64,000 nucleotides of DNA from Agapetus fuscipes (Eukaryota > Arthropoda > Insecta > Trichoptera > Glossosomatidae). This document shows positions 1 to 9,249 of the stretch, piece after piece. Each line of letters begins with the position of its first letter. The first letter of the stretch is position 1. The stretch lies in the NCBI GenBank assembly GCA_951799405.1, contig OX637363.1, positions 1,240,001 to 1,304,000 on the forward strand, in the 5' to 3' direction. A model generated the notes under the pieces. The model ran no database searches, was not told where the DNA came from, and saw only the letters and a program-made list of their open reading frames with translations. Made by a program: the position numbers and the translations under genes.

Positions 1-1004
1 GTAAATTTTAATATAGGTATATTTGCATCTTAGATTTAGATTTAGAGTATTTAAATAAATAACAAACCATTCGTTAATTTGTTGCAGATATAAACTACGC
101 CCAGATAAAAAAGATGCCTTCGCTTGATATTTCTCAACACTATTGTACATAACTTGAAAAATTGTATTTATGTTTTTTTGGATTTTAACTTTATTTATGT
201 TTTTTTTAATTTCGTATGTTGCATATTTCACTATTATACAATTGAAAATGAAATAAAAATTATTATAAAAATGTTTATTTTAAATTCTCTTCCACCGTTT
301 AGGAAACACTGGTTGAGTTTGTCCTATTTGCGTCATTCCCACGGCGTATGCGGAGCGAAACGCACGTCTGGCGGGCTCTCTGCCTTATGATTATTTTGTA
401 TGAAAAGTAGCTGGGGTCCTCCGGTACCCCACTTCGGACCATGTGTAATTTTTAGATACTTAGGGTGGTAAAGGTTAATGCGTCTATGCAACTTAGATTG
501 TATATTGTAATAATACTTTAAAAAAATTAAATGCCGCAATAAGTACGGTTTTATATAAAAAGTTGACCTAATCGATCGTCATTATTTCTAAATAATACAT
601 GTTATAACTGGTTGAAGTATAATTTTGAAATAAATAAAGAATATAGGTAGGTACTCAACGGAATTTAACCGAAAAAGAATCGACTTGGCAATGGCAACGA
701 TGGCAATTTTGAAGTGCTGGCAATTTATTTGAAATTCGAATGTCAAAATGAGTTTTGTTTCTCGCATAGGTTTTACATAAAAAGGTGTTGTGATTGATCA
801 TGTTTATTTATTTAAAAAACAACAATTTAAAATCTACTAATGATGAGGAAGCACATCCCAAGTCCTGAACAATATTTGTTGTGAATATGACGTGCATCTG
901 TTCAGGAGTTCTTCAGTTTGAATGCCATTAACGCACAACTATTTTGTATGGGGAGGCCGTTGCATTTTATATTATAGGGGGATAAATAATAATATAGAGG
1001 GCTA
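1..1004. other. AT-rich DNA, no gene recognised
   Basis: No convincing ORF or repeat with a visible relative in the window. A more GC-rich patch at 335-440 stands out but has no coding signature I trust. Confidence 0.4.
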
Positions 1005-1075
1005 ATATATCAGGCTGATTAATTTGGTGGGCGCTGTTTTTGTGTGAATCACACCTCAAGAGCCCTCTGAAATGG
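1005..1075 (-). repeat. SINE-A 3' tail fragment
   Basis: Matches the reverse complement of the SINE-A tail (CTCTTGAGGTGTGATTCACA ... CAGCGC ... AAATAAATCA) seen also at 16810-16880, 36815-36870 and 58400-58460. Confidence 0.6.
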
Positions 1076-1117
1076 ATGGAAATTAAAACATAATAGATGG
1101 ATAATAAACGGCCTTTT

Positions 1118-1340
1118 TTAATGAATCCTGCGCAGGAGACTAGCGGTCTATGACACTTGTTGTAATGCCGCAGAGATGTTGATGATGTGGTGGCTGATGC
1201 CCTGCTTCTGTGTAGCAGAGCTGTTGTCTGCGTAGCGTTGTGAGTTGCAACACCTTCGGGGAAAACGTGGCAAGAAGTTACACTAAATGTGCAACTTGCG
1301 TAGCAGTGGACGGTCCTGCCTCGCCGAATCATGGTGAAGA
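1118..1340 (-). pseudogene. LINE-W 3' fragment mixed with SINE-B-like words
   Basis: Shares the reverse-strand stretch TCTATGACACTTGTT..TGCCGCAGAG with 16170-16205 and 31650-31680, which encode the WNELP end of a reverse transcriptase. Frame is lost here. A further LINE-W scrap lies at 1434-1477. Confidence 0.5.
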
Positions 1341-1478
1341 TGATTGCAACGACAAGAAGAAAACTAAAAAAAAAAAATATAAATATATAATAGAAAACTA
1401 GAGATTTGGATTGAATTACAAGTACAGATTTTTTTAAGAAATCCTGTGCGGGAGACTCCCTAGATTTCAGAGACTCCA

Positions 1479-1723
1479 GCGGTGCTATTCTTAGGCATTT
1501 TAGTGGTCCGTTGATCCCGCGCTTTGACAAACTAATGATGCATTTGTATGAAGACCTGTCAATCCAAGATGGCCGCAAGTGAACAGCTGATTAGTCTTCA
1601 TACAAATATTACTAAAATTACGTAGGTGAGAATGACCGCGGTGATGAGACTTCCAGCCCAGGCATCATTAGTTTGTCAAAGCGTGGGCTCGACGGACGGC
1701 CAAAATTTCTAAAAATATCACTG
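1479..1723. mobile_element. Fold1 foldback MITE (near-complete copy)
   Basis: Long inverted ends: GGTGCTATTCTTAGGCATTT at the left and the complementary GCCAAAATTTCTAAAAATATC-type sequence at the right. The middle carries GACCTGTCAATCCAAGATGG and its flanking inverted TTTGTATGAAGAC / GTCTTCATACAAA. It has split a LINE-W fragment (1434-1477 and 1724 on). Non-coding. Confidence 0.75.
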
Positions 1724-1754
1724 TAGGAGTCTATGTCTACACAGAGGTGTTGTG

Positions 1755-1972
1755 TACGAACTCAAGCAAGACCCAGCTGCTGTAAGGCTGGATGGACCTT
1801 TAGTGACCGGTTTTTGGTAAAGGAATATGACTTGTTCACCCAGCGAAGAGCGTATTTGAAAATATAAATTGTATTTTTTTTGTGCTCCGCTGGGAGTGGT
1901 ACGTCGGTTCGAAAACCCACAACCTTCTATTTACGAGTCAGAAGTGTTAACCACTAGACTACGCACCGCAAC
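1755..1972 (-). repeat. SINE-A copy, degraded
   Basis: Reverse-strand order: tRNA-like head with a decayed B box near 1905, then the A-body ending at the CAAGACCCAGCTGCTG complement. The 3' tail is missing. Confidence 0.65.
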
Positions 1973-2004
1973 GAAAAGAAGAAAACTATAAATTTAGATT
2001 GACC

Positions 2005-2125
2005 CCTGCTTCAGGGAAGGTCGGCAAGAGTTGCAGGGCTTACGTTCATTTGAGATTGGGTTTTTATGTTGTGGGTCCACATGCGGCATGTGTTAGCGCG
2101 AACTTACCTATACATGTCTGATTTT
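2005..2125 (+). repeat. Rep1 fragment
   Basis: Middle of Rep1: CTTCAGGGAAGGTCGGCAAG through GTTAGCGCGAACTTA. Both ends are missing. Confidence 0.7.
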
Positions 2126-2149
2126 CGGAGAGTCTAAATTCTGCCATAT

Positions 2150-2640
2150 AACACCCCTTCTGCAGGAACTGCACTGGCTCAGGATCAATGAGAGATTTCA
2201 ATACAAGCTCTGCACACTCACCTACAAGACATTGCATGGAATGGCGCCGCTTTACCTTGTTGACAGGGTTGGAAGGAAGGAGATTTCACTTAGATCCCGA
2301 GACGCTAACGCGAGTCTGCTCCAGGTCCCAGGCAGAGCCACAAGGCACTCAACGGGAAGGCTCCAACATACTTGGCTGAACTGCTATCCCAGCAGTCCAA
2401 CAGGAGTGATCTGGTGCTAAGATCCTCTGTATCAGGAGGGATAAGACTAAATGAGCCTCATCGTCCATACCGAACATGCTTCGGCGACCGAGCCTTCTAC
2501 AATGGTGCACCTGCAGTGTGGAATGGACTTCCTCTGGATGTCAAAACCGCAAGCCCAGAGTCGACGTTCCGGAAAAAACTCAAGACCTACCTGTTCAGTG
2601 TATCATATCCCAATTAATCCTACACTTTATTTAACTATTT
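2150..2640 (+). pseudogene. CR1-like LINE reverse transcriptase C-terminus, frameshifted
   Basis: Encodes in broken frames LQELHWLRINERFQYKLC, a YLVD stretch, and FGDRAFYNGAPAVWNGLP..FRKKLKTYLF, the standard C-terminal signature of CR1/Jockey-type elements (H-W-L-P, AP-WN-LP, FK-LK-LF). A frame change lies near 2370. No endonuclease or catalytic RT part is present, so this is a 5'-truncated dead copy. Confidence 0.8.
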
Positions 2641-2784
2641 TTATGTTTATGTATTACTATACGAATATATTATTTACCTATAATGTAAGATTATTACGTA
2701 TGTGTATTTACATGTATACGAGTATGGACATACCCCATTATTTATATTATTCCCTTCGTATCTTCTCATTCCTCATATATTTAT

Positions 2785-2845
2785 ACCAAGGGCCCTTGAG
2801 GTGTGCTACACACAAAAACGGCGCTTCAAATAAATTATCCAATTA
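2785..2845 (+). repeat. SINE-A-type 3' tail downstream of a CR1-like stub
   Basis: GGCCCTTGAGGTGTGCTACA then CACAAAAACGGCGCTTCAAA and AAATTATCC, the tail found on SINE-A. Here it sits 3' of a LINE RT fragment in the same orientation. Confidence 0.6.
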
Positions 2846-2854
2846 TATATATAT

Positions 2855-3060
2855 ATACAAGGACGGTGTTCGGTGACCGAGCTTTTTGTGTCGCAGCTCC
2901 GATGGCTTGAAATGCACTCCCAGTGACCCTCAGAGAACAACACAGTGAGGAACGGTTTAAAAAGCAACTGAAAACATTTTTGTTTGGACAATCCTACAAA
3001 GCGCCTTTGAAGTGACGTTAGTTACGAAATGGCGCTATAAAAGTGTGGAACATTCATTCA
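2855..3060 (+). pseudogene. Second CR1-like LINE C-terminal stub
   Basis: Degenerate copy of the same region (GACCGAGCTTTTTGTGTCGC, then a lysine-rich stretch AACGGTTTAAAAAGCAACTG) with stops. A Rep1 3' end (3058-3145) is fused downstream. Confidence 0.55.
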
Positions 3061-3149
3061 TGTCTGCTTGTGGGAATGCGTTTAATATTAATGTTAAAAG
3101 ATGTATATATATATATATTTGCAGCTTAGACTTAGATTTTTTAGATCAC

Positions 3150-3450
3150 AAGTGCAGATTGGAATATTTCTTCTCACGTGCCATTGATTGTGTGATTATT
3201 GAGAAGTATTTAAGTGTGAGTACAATCGCGCGCATTCCCGGGATGCCGACACGTATTTTTTCTCCAAGTCACACATGCCAGCGGCTAATTATCATTGCAT
3301 TCATTATATTATCAATTATTGAATACCTCGCTGGGATGATAAGTGCTGGAATGTGTGAAAATAATACGTAGACAAGTGTAAAGCTCTAATCTATGCGATG
3401 AATATTGTTATTAATAATCTAGCCATTCAATTCGACCATGGACCTTTAAG
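3150..3450. other. No recognised feature
   Basis: AT-rich, no repeat shared with the rest of the window, no credible ORF. Confidence 0.4.
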
Positions 3451-3454
3451 TATA

Positions 3455-4142
3455 ATATCGACGAAAAGGCAACACAAGCGACATTTTGGTCAAAAATGAG
3501 TTATGAATGCTATATCTATCTATAATCTAAGCTGCAAAGATAATATGTTAACATTTAAGGCTCATATTAAATGCATTCCCACAGACAGGCACATGTAGGT
3601 TCGCGCCTACACATTCTGCATGTGTGCATACAAATAAGCAAAACCTCACATGGACATGAACCTTGCGACTCCTGCCGCCGTTCCCTGAACCGGGGTGGCA
3701 TTGGCAAAAGTGAACCGATTTTTACAGCACGGGTGGTCAGCCTCATACCAACCTATCAGTCAAGGAGCGAATCCTATCTACTTGAAATTTTCCGTTCTTT
3801 CTAATGCGCTAATTCCCATAGCTATAGGTACGATGATTTTTGTGTTGTTTATGCTCAAGCAAACAACTGCGTTTTCGAAGTATGGTTTTGGTTTAACCGA
3901 CAAGATTTTGGCCTCTTTTGTTCTAAAGGCGCTTGTGACATAAAAAAAATCGTAAAACCACATTAATAGGAATGCCAATAAATGCCTTTATTTTTTTTTT
4001 ATTCTAGAGCTGTTTTGATTTTAGCGATATGATAAAAAATAAAAAAGTTCTGCCATTTTTCCGCAATCTCAAACTTTAAACTGCTCTCCTGAACAATTTA
4101 GTTTATGTCGCTTATGCCCTACTGCCTTTTAACCGTCGATAT
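3455..4142. mobile_element. TA-flanked DNA transposon remnant (family D1), split by Rep1
   Basis: Left end ATATCGACG-AAAAGGC and right end GCCTTTTAACCGTCGATAT are inverted. The interior GCGACAT..ATGTCGC and the stretch around 3840-3960 match, reversed, the element at 62422-62860. A Rep1 copy interrupts it at about 3508-3770. TA next to TCGACG at both ends fits a Tc1/mariner-type TSD. The open frames are short and not conserved, so it is non-autonomous. Confidence 0.75.
3508..3770 (-). repeat. Rep1 copy inserted in D1
   Basis: Reverse-strand Rep1 from the ATCTAAGCTGCAAAG tail to the TTGACTGATAGG start. The D1 copy at 62 kb lacks it, which defines the insertion point between GAATGCTAT and CCTATCTACTTG. 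Confidence 0.8.
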
Positions 4143-4175
4143 AAATGTCGAATAAATTGAAATGCAACGCATCGA

Positions 4176-4394
4176 TAGTCCGGTCGAGTTGGTAGAGCGC
4201 TTGCATTCCATGCCGTGAGCTCGGGTTCGAATCCCACCGAAGGTATCAGAAATGATTTCCCGTTTCGGTGTTTATTCCAGTACCCAAAATTAAAAAAAAT
4301 ACCGGCAAGGTTTCTTCAGCCTTCACAAGAAGCTGGGAAACCCCCTACTTCAATTGAAGTGGTTGGTGTGAGGCCGGCCCTATTTTTTTTTTTT
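4176..4394 (+). repeat. SINE-B copy
   Basis: tRNA-like head (A box damaged, B box GGTTCGAATCCC at about 4222) followed by the B-body (TTTCCCGTTTCGGTGTTTAT, CTGGGAAACC, GGCCGGCCC). The 3' end runs into a T-stretch. Confidence 0.85.
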
Positions 4395-4396
4395 TA

Positions 4397-4722
4397 ACTA
4401 AGCTACACATATAGTGTAACTTCTTGCCGCGTTATCCCCGAAAGGGTCGCATGTGGCGAGTTGAACCTATTTATTTTTACAGGTAAGGGGGCCGGCCTTA
4501 CGCCAACCACTTCAGTTGAAGTGGGGGTTTCCCAGCTCCCGAGAGAGCTGGTACTCATTTTATTGTGAAGGCTGAGTAAACCTTGCCGGTATTATTATTT
4601 TGGGGTTTGAAATAAACACCGAAACGGGAAATCATTTCTGACACCCTCGCGCTCGGTGGGATTCGAACCCGAGCTCACGGCATGGAATGCAAGCACTCTA
4701 CCAACTGAGCTATCGACCGGAC
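4397..4722 (-). repeat. SINE-B copy, full length, opposite orientation
   Basis: Reverse-strand SINE-B with an intact head (GATAGCTCAGTTGGTAGAGT; GGTTCGAATCCC) and a complete tail ending AAGTTACACTATATGTGTAG. It lies tail-to-tail with the copy at 4176-4394, making an inverted pair. Confidence 0.88.
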
Positions 4723-4745
4723 TAGGAGCTAGCCCCCTTACCTAT

Positions 4746-4978
4746 AATTAATCTATCTATAATATAAGTTGAAAAGATATATATTAACATTTAAAGCTCA
4801 TATCAAATGCATGCCCACAAACAAACACGTGGAGTTCGCGCTTACAAATGCTGAATGTGTACTTACAAATAAAATCCAAACCTCAAATGAACATAAATCC
4901 TACAACTTTTGCCGACCTTCCCTGACACAGGGGTGACATTGGCCAAGTGAGCCATTTTTTACAGCATGGGTGGTATCC
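4746..4978 (-). repeat. Rep1 copy
   Basis: Reverse-strand Rep1 from its ATCTAT tail to ACCACCCATGCTGTAAAA. The 5' monomer is lost at the edge of the adjacent DNA. Confidence 0.8.
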
Positions 4979-5013
4979 ATTTTACTGAATGATTTCTTCA
5001 AAAGGCTGGGTAC

Positions 5014-5740
5014 CAGTGGCGAAGAGTGCCATACAAGCCGATTCCCATCGGTATCCCGTTTAAAATGAGGCAAAAATGATAATAAAGTAGACTGCATGGT
5101 TTCAATTGGGGAAAAATACGTATTGTTTCGTTGGTTTTAAATGTATTTTTTTACTTTGTGAATATATATTTTTAACTACTTTGATACATCATTTTAAAAG
5201 GGAAGCCTTTGATGAATGGAAGTGAGGCGTGGACAGTTAATGAATGTGAGCTGAGTAAAGTATGTACGGTTGAAATGGCTTACCTGAGAGCAATGGCTGG
5301 AAAGACACTGAATCATAGAGTGCATAATGATTGGGTGATGAACGAGTGTGGTATAAAAGAGAATATGAGAATGAAAGTACAAAAAAGTACGATGAGATGG
5401 TTCGGACATCTCGAAAGAATGGAAGATGAACGACTAACGAAGAAAGTGTACAAAGGAAATGTCAGAGGAAAGCGCGGAAGGGGAAGGCCGAGGAAAGAAT
5501 GGTTAGACCAAATAGGTGAGATTGCGAAAGAATGGAATCTGCAGAGTGAGAATAAGAGAAGAGCACCTATGTATGAAAAAGGTGATGAATATTGAGGAAA
5601 TGAAAGTGGTTTGTAAGGACAGAAAAAAGTGGAGGCGCATCTGCGGAGGTACCGGCCACCCCTAGTGGAACGGCGGCAGGATACAGTAACAGTAACAGCA
5701 AGCCGATGGGAACCGGCTTGTATGGCACCCTTCGCCACTG
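5014..5740. mobile_element. hAT-type DNA element with a LINE-X insertion
   Basis: Terminal inverted repeats CAGTGGCGAAGAGTGCCATA (5014) and the complement of TATGGCACCCTTCGCCACTG (ending 5740). An exact 8-bp duplication CTGGGTAC flanks it at 5006-5013 and 5741-5748. TIRs starting CAG and an 8-bp TSD are typical of hAT. The interior from about 5196 to 5690 is a LINE-X fragment with a (ACAGTA)n tail, so the hAT itself is a short non-autonomous copy. Confidence 0.9.
5197..5690 (+). pseudogene. LINE-X reverse transcriptase C-terminus
   Basis: Open for 128 codons: GSEAWTVNE, RWFGHLERM, then GKRGRGRPRKEWLDQ, the usual C-terminus of several insect non-LTR polymerases. A frameshift near 5590 separates a last ~20 residues (KDRKKWRRICGG). 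Tail of ACAGTA/ACAG repeats at about 5683-5700. 5'-truncated and inserted in a hAT element. Confidence 0.88.
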
Positions 5741-5749
5741 CTGGGTACA

Positions 5750-6110
5750 CCTACCCCGTATACAAATCTATGTTTCCAAAGTATTAGGATTTAAAAAGAG
5801 AAGCAGTATATTCAGATTACCGTACTCGATATATAGTACTGTAGAGATGCAGGCGCATTCCTCACAGAGTTTAGCTTGGCACCAGATCACACTGATGTAG
5901 CCGGCATCCCATCAAACCGACAACAATGAGCTCGTAGCGTGGCGCTCGCCTAACCACTGCACTACCGTTAGCCGGCAATCATGCCCGCAGAGGAATGCTG
6001 GAATATGTGCGGTGATGGACTGTATGAAATGTGAGATGTACGTCAGTAATGCTGAAAGATGTGCATTTACATAGAGAAATAAAAAACAACAGTTCGGAGT
6101 AAGGATGATT
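5750..6110. other. Unclassified, with a tRNA-like stretch on the minus strand
   Basis: On the minus strand 5975-5898 reads GGTAGTGCAGTGGTTAGGCG (A-box-like) and later a weak B-box-like word TCGGTTTGATGGG. This may be the head of another SINE. The B box is poor, so the call is weak. The rest is unrecognised. Confidence 0.3.
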
Positions 6111-6125
6111 GTTTTGTGGAATAAG

Positions 6126-6343
6126 AGTTTTTGGCTTACACGGCCAGCTGATGATGCTGGAGTGATGTTTTTGTTGATGATCTTGATGAGAACTGTAAGT
6201 CACAGTTCTCATCAAGATCATCATCATCATCATACTTCATTGAAGAAGCCCATCGCAGAAATGGGCGAAACGTCCGGAATCTCCAGCTCCCACAGATGAC
6301 GGCAACAGATCCCTTGAAAACATCACTCCAGCATCATAGTTTT
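6126..6343. repeat. Hairpin family H, diverged copy
   Basis: Outer arms TGATGCTGGAGTGATGTTTT and the complement of AAAACATCACTCCAGCATCA are inverted. An inner perfect palindrome (GATGATCTTGATGAGAACTG and its complement) follows, then a stem CCCATcgcagaaATGGG with GAAACGTCCGGA. Related to 13660-13813 and 39854-39953. Confidence 0.7.
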
Positions 6344-6387
6344 ATGGGTAGGTATTCCACGCAAATAACCAATTCCAAAGAACTAGT

Positions 6388-6645
6388 TCCTTGACTTATA
6401 GGTTGGTATGCGGCTGACCACCCATGCTGTAAAAATGGTTCACTTTGCCAATGTTACCCCTGTCTCAGGGAAGGACGGCAAGAGTTGCAGGGTGTATGTC
6501 CATTGGAGATTTGGTTTTTATGTTGTAGGTTCACATGAGGCATGTGCAAGCGCGAACTTTTACGTGTCTGGTTGTGAGAATGCGTGTAATGTGAATCTCC
6601 AATGTAACATATCTTTGCAACTTAGATTAGATTAGATTAGATTAA
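6388..6645 (+). repeat. Rep1 copy, full length
   Basis: Starts TTCCTTGACTTATAGGTTGG, passes CACCCATGCTGTAAAAATGG, ends AACTTAGATTAGATTAG with a (GATTA)n tail. A short open frame through it is not a gene. Confidence 0.88.
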
Positions 6646-6654
6646 AAAGAACAG

Positions 6655-6840
6655 TCTTGAATGGTGCCCCCTCAGGTGTTAGACCACTCGGACGACCCAG
6701 GATGCGGTGGGCAGACAACGTTGAAGCCGACGCCGAAGTTCTGGGAGTGAGGGGACCATGGAGGGAAGCAGCACAAGACAGAGAGTCCTGGAGGATTGTG
6801 GTGCGGGAGGCCCTGAGCCTTCAAGGCTTAACTAAGTATT
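6655..6840 (+). pseudogene. Non-LTR retrotransposon C-terminal stub (GRPRMRWADNVEAD type)
   Basis: Encodes LGRPRMRWADNVEAD and RESWRIVVREALSLQGL, the extreme C-terminus of an endonuclease-reverse transcriptase different from LINE-X. Starts abruptly after a Rep1 tail. Confidence 0.7.
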
Positions 6841-6889
6841 CCACGCAACTAATCTGTAGGTACCTACATGTAATCGGTACAACTCCCTG

Positions 6890-6995
6890 CTGCGTTCCGC
6901 AGGTTTCCCAGCTCCCGAGGGGGCTGGTTCTCATTTTTTGTGTAGGCTGAGTAAACTTCGCCCGCTTTTTACTTTGCGTTTGAAATAAACAATGC
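6890..6995 (-). repeat. SINE-B body fragment
   Basis: Reverse-strand piece around CCCAGCTCCCGAGGGGGCTG and the GTTTGAAATAAAC word, followed by a complete SINE-AB in the same orientation. Confidence 0.6.
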
Positions 6996-7004
6996 AACGC
7001 AATG

Positions 7005-7545
7005 CAACTAAGCTACACATATAGTGTAACTTCGTTCCTACGTTGTGGCGATTCGGGACCTATTTATTTTTACGGATAATGGGGCCGGCCTCACCCACCC
7101 ACTCCACCTGAAGTGGAAGTTTCCCAGCTCCCGAGGGGGCTGGTTCTTATTTCTTGGGAAGGATGAGTACACCTTGCCGGTATTTTGTGTTTGAAATAAA
7201 CACCGAAACGGGTAATCATTTCTGACACCCTCGGTGGGGATCGCACCCTTGCTCTCGGTATGGAATGCAAGAATTCTACCAATTGAGCAATCGACCGGAC
7301 TTTTTACGAGCTTGGCCATCACTGCAAAGCGCCAATTCTCAAGCAAGACCCAGTTGCTGGTAGGCTGGATGGACCTTTTGATGACCGGTCTTTGGTAAAA
7401 GTTTATGAATTTTTCAACCCAGCGAAGAGAAAATTTGAAAATATAAATGGTATATTTTTTGGTGCTCTGCCGGGATTTGAATTTCGAACCCACAGCCTTC
7501 CATTTACGAGCCCGAAGTGTTCACTGGACTACGAACCGGCAAAAT
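7005..7545 (-). repeat. SINE-AB composite (two tRNA-like heads), full length
   Basis: Reverse-strand order: A-head (7545-7470, B box degraded), A-body, junction AAGCTCGTAAAAAG at 7310-7295, B-head (GGTCGATTGCTCAATTGGTA), B-body and tail TACACTATATGTGTAGCTTA. The two halves are joined at the same point as in other AB copies. Head-to-head with the copy at 7694-8190. Confidence 0.85.
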
Positions 7546-7569
7546 TCTGACAATACCGAATTCTGATTC

Positions 7570-7692
7570 TGACTACCGAATATCGGTAATATTTGTATGA
7601 AGACTAATCAGCTGTTCACTTGCGGCCATCTTCGATTGACAGGTCTGTATACAAATATTACCGATATTCCGTAGGTAAGAATTACCGTGGTG
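7570..7692. mobile_element. Fold1 core fragment
   Basis: Contains CTACCGAATATCGGTAATAT, inverted CTTCATACAAA-type arms and GAATTACCGTGGTGA. It is the loop region between two head-to-head SINE-AB copies that apparently cut the MITE. Confidence 0.7.
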
Positions 7693-7693
7693 A

Positions 7694-8190
7694 CCGGTCC
7701 GTAGTTCAGTGGTAACACTTCGGACTCTGAATGGGAAGGTTGTGGGCTCGATTCCCAGCGGAGCACAAAAAAATATACCATTTTTATTTTTTAATTTTCT
7801 CTTCGCTGGGTTGAAAAATTCATAAACTTTTACCAAAGACCGGTCACCAAAGGTCCATCCAACCTTACAACAACTGGGTCTTGCTTGAAAATTGTCGCTT
7901 TGTAGCGACGACGATCATGCTCGTAAAAAGGTCGATAGCTCAGATGGTAGAATGCTTGCATTCTATGCCGACAGCAAGGGTTCGATCTCAAAGGTTTACT
8001 CAGCGTTCCCAAGAAATGAGAAACAACCCCCCCCAGGGAGCTGGGAAAACGTCCACTTCAACTGAAAGTGGTTGTTGTGTGGCCGGCCCCCTTACCTGTA
8101 AAAATAAATAGGTCCCGAAGCGCCACATGCGATACCTTCGGGGATAACGCAGGCAAGAAGTTACACTATATGTGTAGCTTAGTTGCGTAT
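7694..8190 (+). repeat. SINE-AB composite, full length
   Basis: A-head GGTCCGTAGTTCAGTGGTAA with B box GGCTCGATTCCC. A-body to GTCGCTTTGTAGCGACGACG. Junction GCTCGTAAAAAGGTCGATAG at about 7918. B-head with B box GGTTCGATC. B-body ending TGTGTAGCTTAGTTGCG. Confidence 0.88.
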
Positions 8191-8195
8191 TTTTA

Positions 8196-8600
8196 TGAGA
8201 CTTCCAGCACTGGAGTCGGCACAATGAAAAAAATACCGTAGAAAATATGAAACCACGAAATTCCCTCAATTTGGAACATTTTCGCCAACACACACACACG
8301 CACACCAGCATTTCGATCGCTTTTTATCTCGCACGACTCTATTCCACTCAACCGCCTCCGCGCGCACGCCATTCTCGCCCCAATGCTCACGTAGTACACG
8401 GTGCACTCTCGCCGCGTGGGCTCTGGCAGTTGGGTCGTTGTGAGGTTTGCCCGCCGAGACCGCATTCCTACCCAAGTATGCGGTCAGCGATCGCATACAA
8501 CGGCTGGCGAACCAGCTGGCCGAACGCTCTGTCCGAACGCACGAATGTAGACAAATATTTTGACAGTCTTCTTCTTTTATACGTATAGAGTTCCCCGTTT
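8196..8600. other. CpG-rich single-copy DNA
   Basis: Differs from all surrounding repeats: a (CA)n run at 8286-8305, then about 250 bp rich in CG dinucleotides. Overlapping open frames on both strands come from composition. Could be promoter-like or an old gene fragment. No domain is recognised. Confidence 0.4.
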
Positions 8601-8611
8601 CTTTTTGTAGT

Positions 8612-8755
8612 GTAGACCGGTCCGTAGTCCAGTGGTAACACTTCGGACTCGTAAATAAAAGGTTGTGGGTTCGAATCCCGGCGGAGCACAAAAAATGTAC
8701 TTACCATTTATATTTTCAAATATGCTCTTCTCTGATCTTCTTCTTCTCTTCTCTG
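8612..8755 (+). repeat. SINE-A copy, 3'-truncated
   Basis: Head GGTCCGTAGTCCAGTGGTAA, B box GGTTCGAATCCC, body to AAATATGCTCTTC, then cut by a SINE-AB in opposite orientation. Confidence 0.85.
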
Positions 8756-8763
8756 ATAGCAGA

Positions 8764-9247
8764 AAGCTACACATATAGTGTAACTTCATGCCTGCGTTAC
8801 TCCGAAGGGGTCGCATGTGGCGATTCGGGACCTATTTATTTTTACGGGTAAGGGGGCCGGCCTCACACCAGCCACTTTCAGTTGAAGTGGGGCTTTCCCA
8901 GCTCCCGGAAGGGCTGGTACTCATTTCTTGTGAAGGCTGAGTAAACATTGAGATCGAATCCATGCTCTCGGCATGGAATGCAAGCATTCTACCAATTGAG
9001 CTATCGACCTTTTTACGAGCTTGGTCGTCGTCGCTACAAAGCGCCAATTCTCAAGCAAGACCCAGTTTCTGTAAGGCTGGATGGACCTTTGGTGACTGGT
9101 CATTGGTAAACGTTTATGAATTTTTCAACCCAGCGAAGAGCAAATTTGAAAATATAAATGGTATACTTTTTTGTGCTCCGCCGGTATTCGAACCCACAAC
9201 TTTCCATTCAGAGTCCGAAGTGTTACCACTGAACTACGGACCGGTCT
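8764..9247 (-). repeat. SINE-AB composite
   Basis: Reverse-strand: A-head at 9247-9180, A-body, GAGCTCGTAAAAAGGTCGAT-type junction near 9018, B-head, B-body, tail at 8770. Same junction as at 7.9 kb and 10.6 kb. Confidence 0.87.
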
Positions 9248-9249
9248 CT

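Noticed and set aside
967..1578. 203-codon minus-strand ORF
   Set aside because: Runs across a SINE-A tail, a LINE-W scrap and a Fold1 end; composition-driven.
4176..4260. tRNA-like sequences with A and B boxes as functional tRNA genes
   Set aside because: Every such head is followed by a SINE body, the acceptor stems do not pair well, and the same heads recur many times with mutations.
5313..5750. 145-codon minus-strand ORF
   Set aside because: Antisense shadow of the LINE-X frame; the plus strand has the known motif GRGRPRKEW.
6388..6645. Rep1 as a Helitron
   Set aside because: Tails are (GATTA)n/(ATTATAG)n microsatellites and vary in length, as in retroposons; no CTRR end with hairpin is constant.
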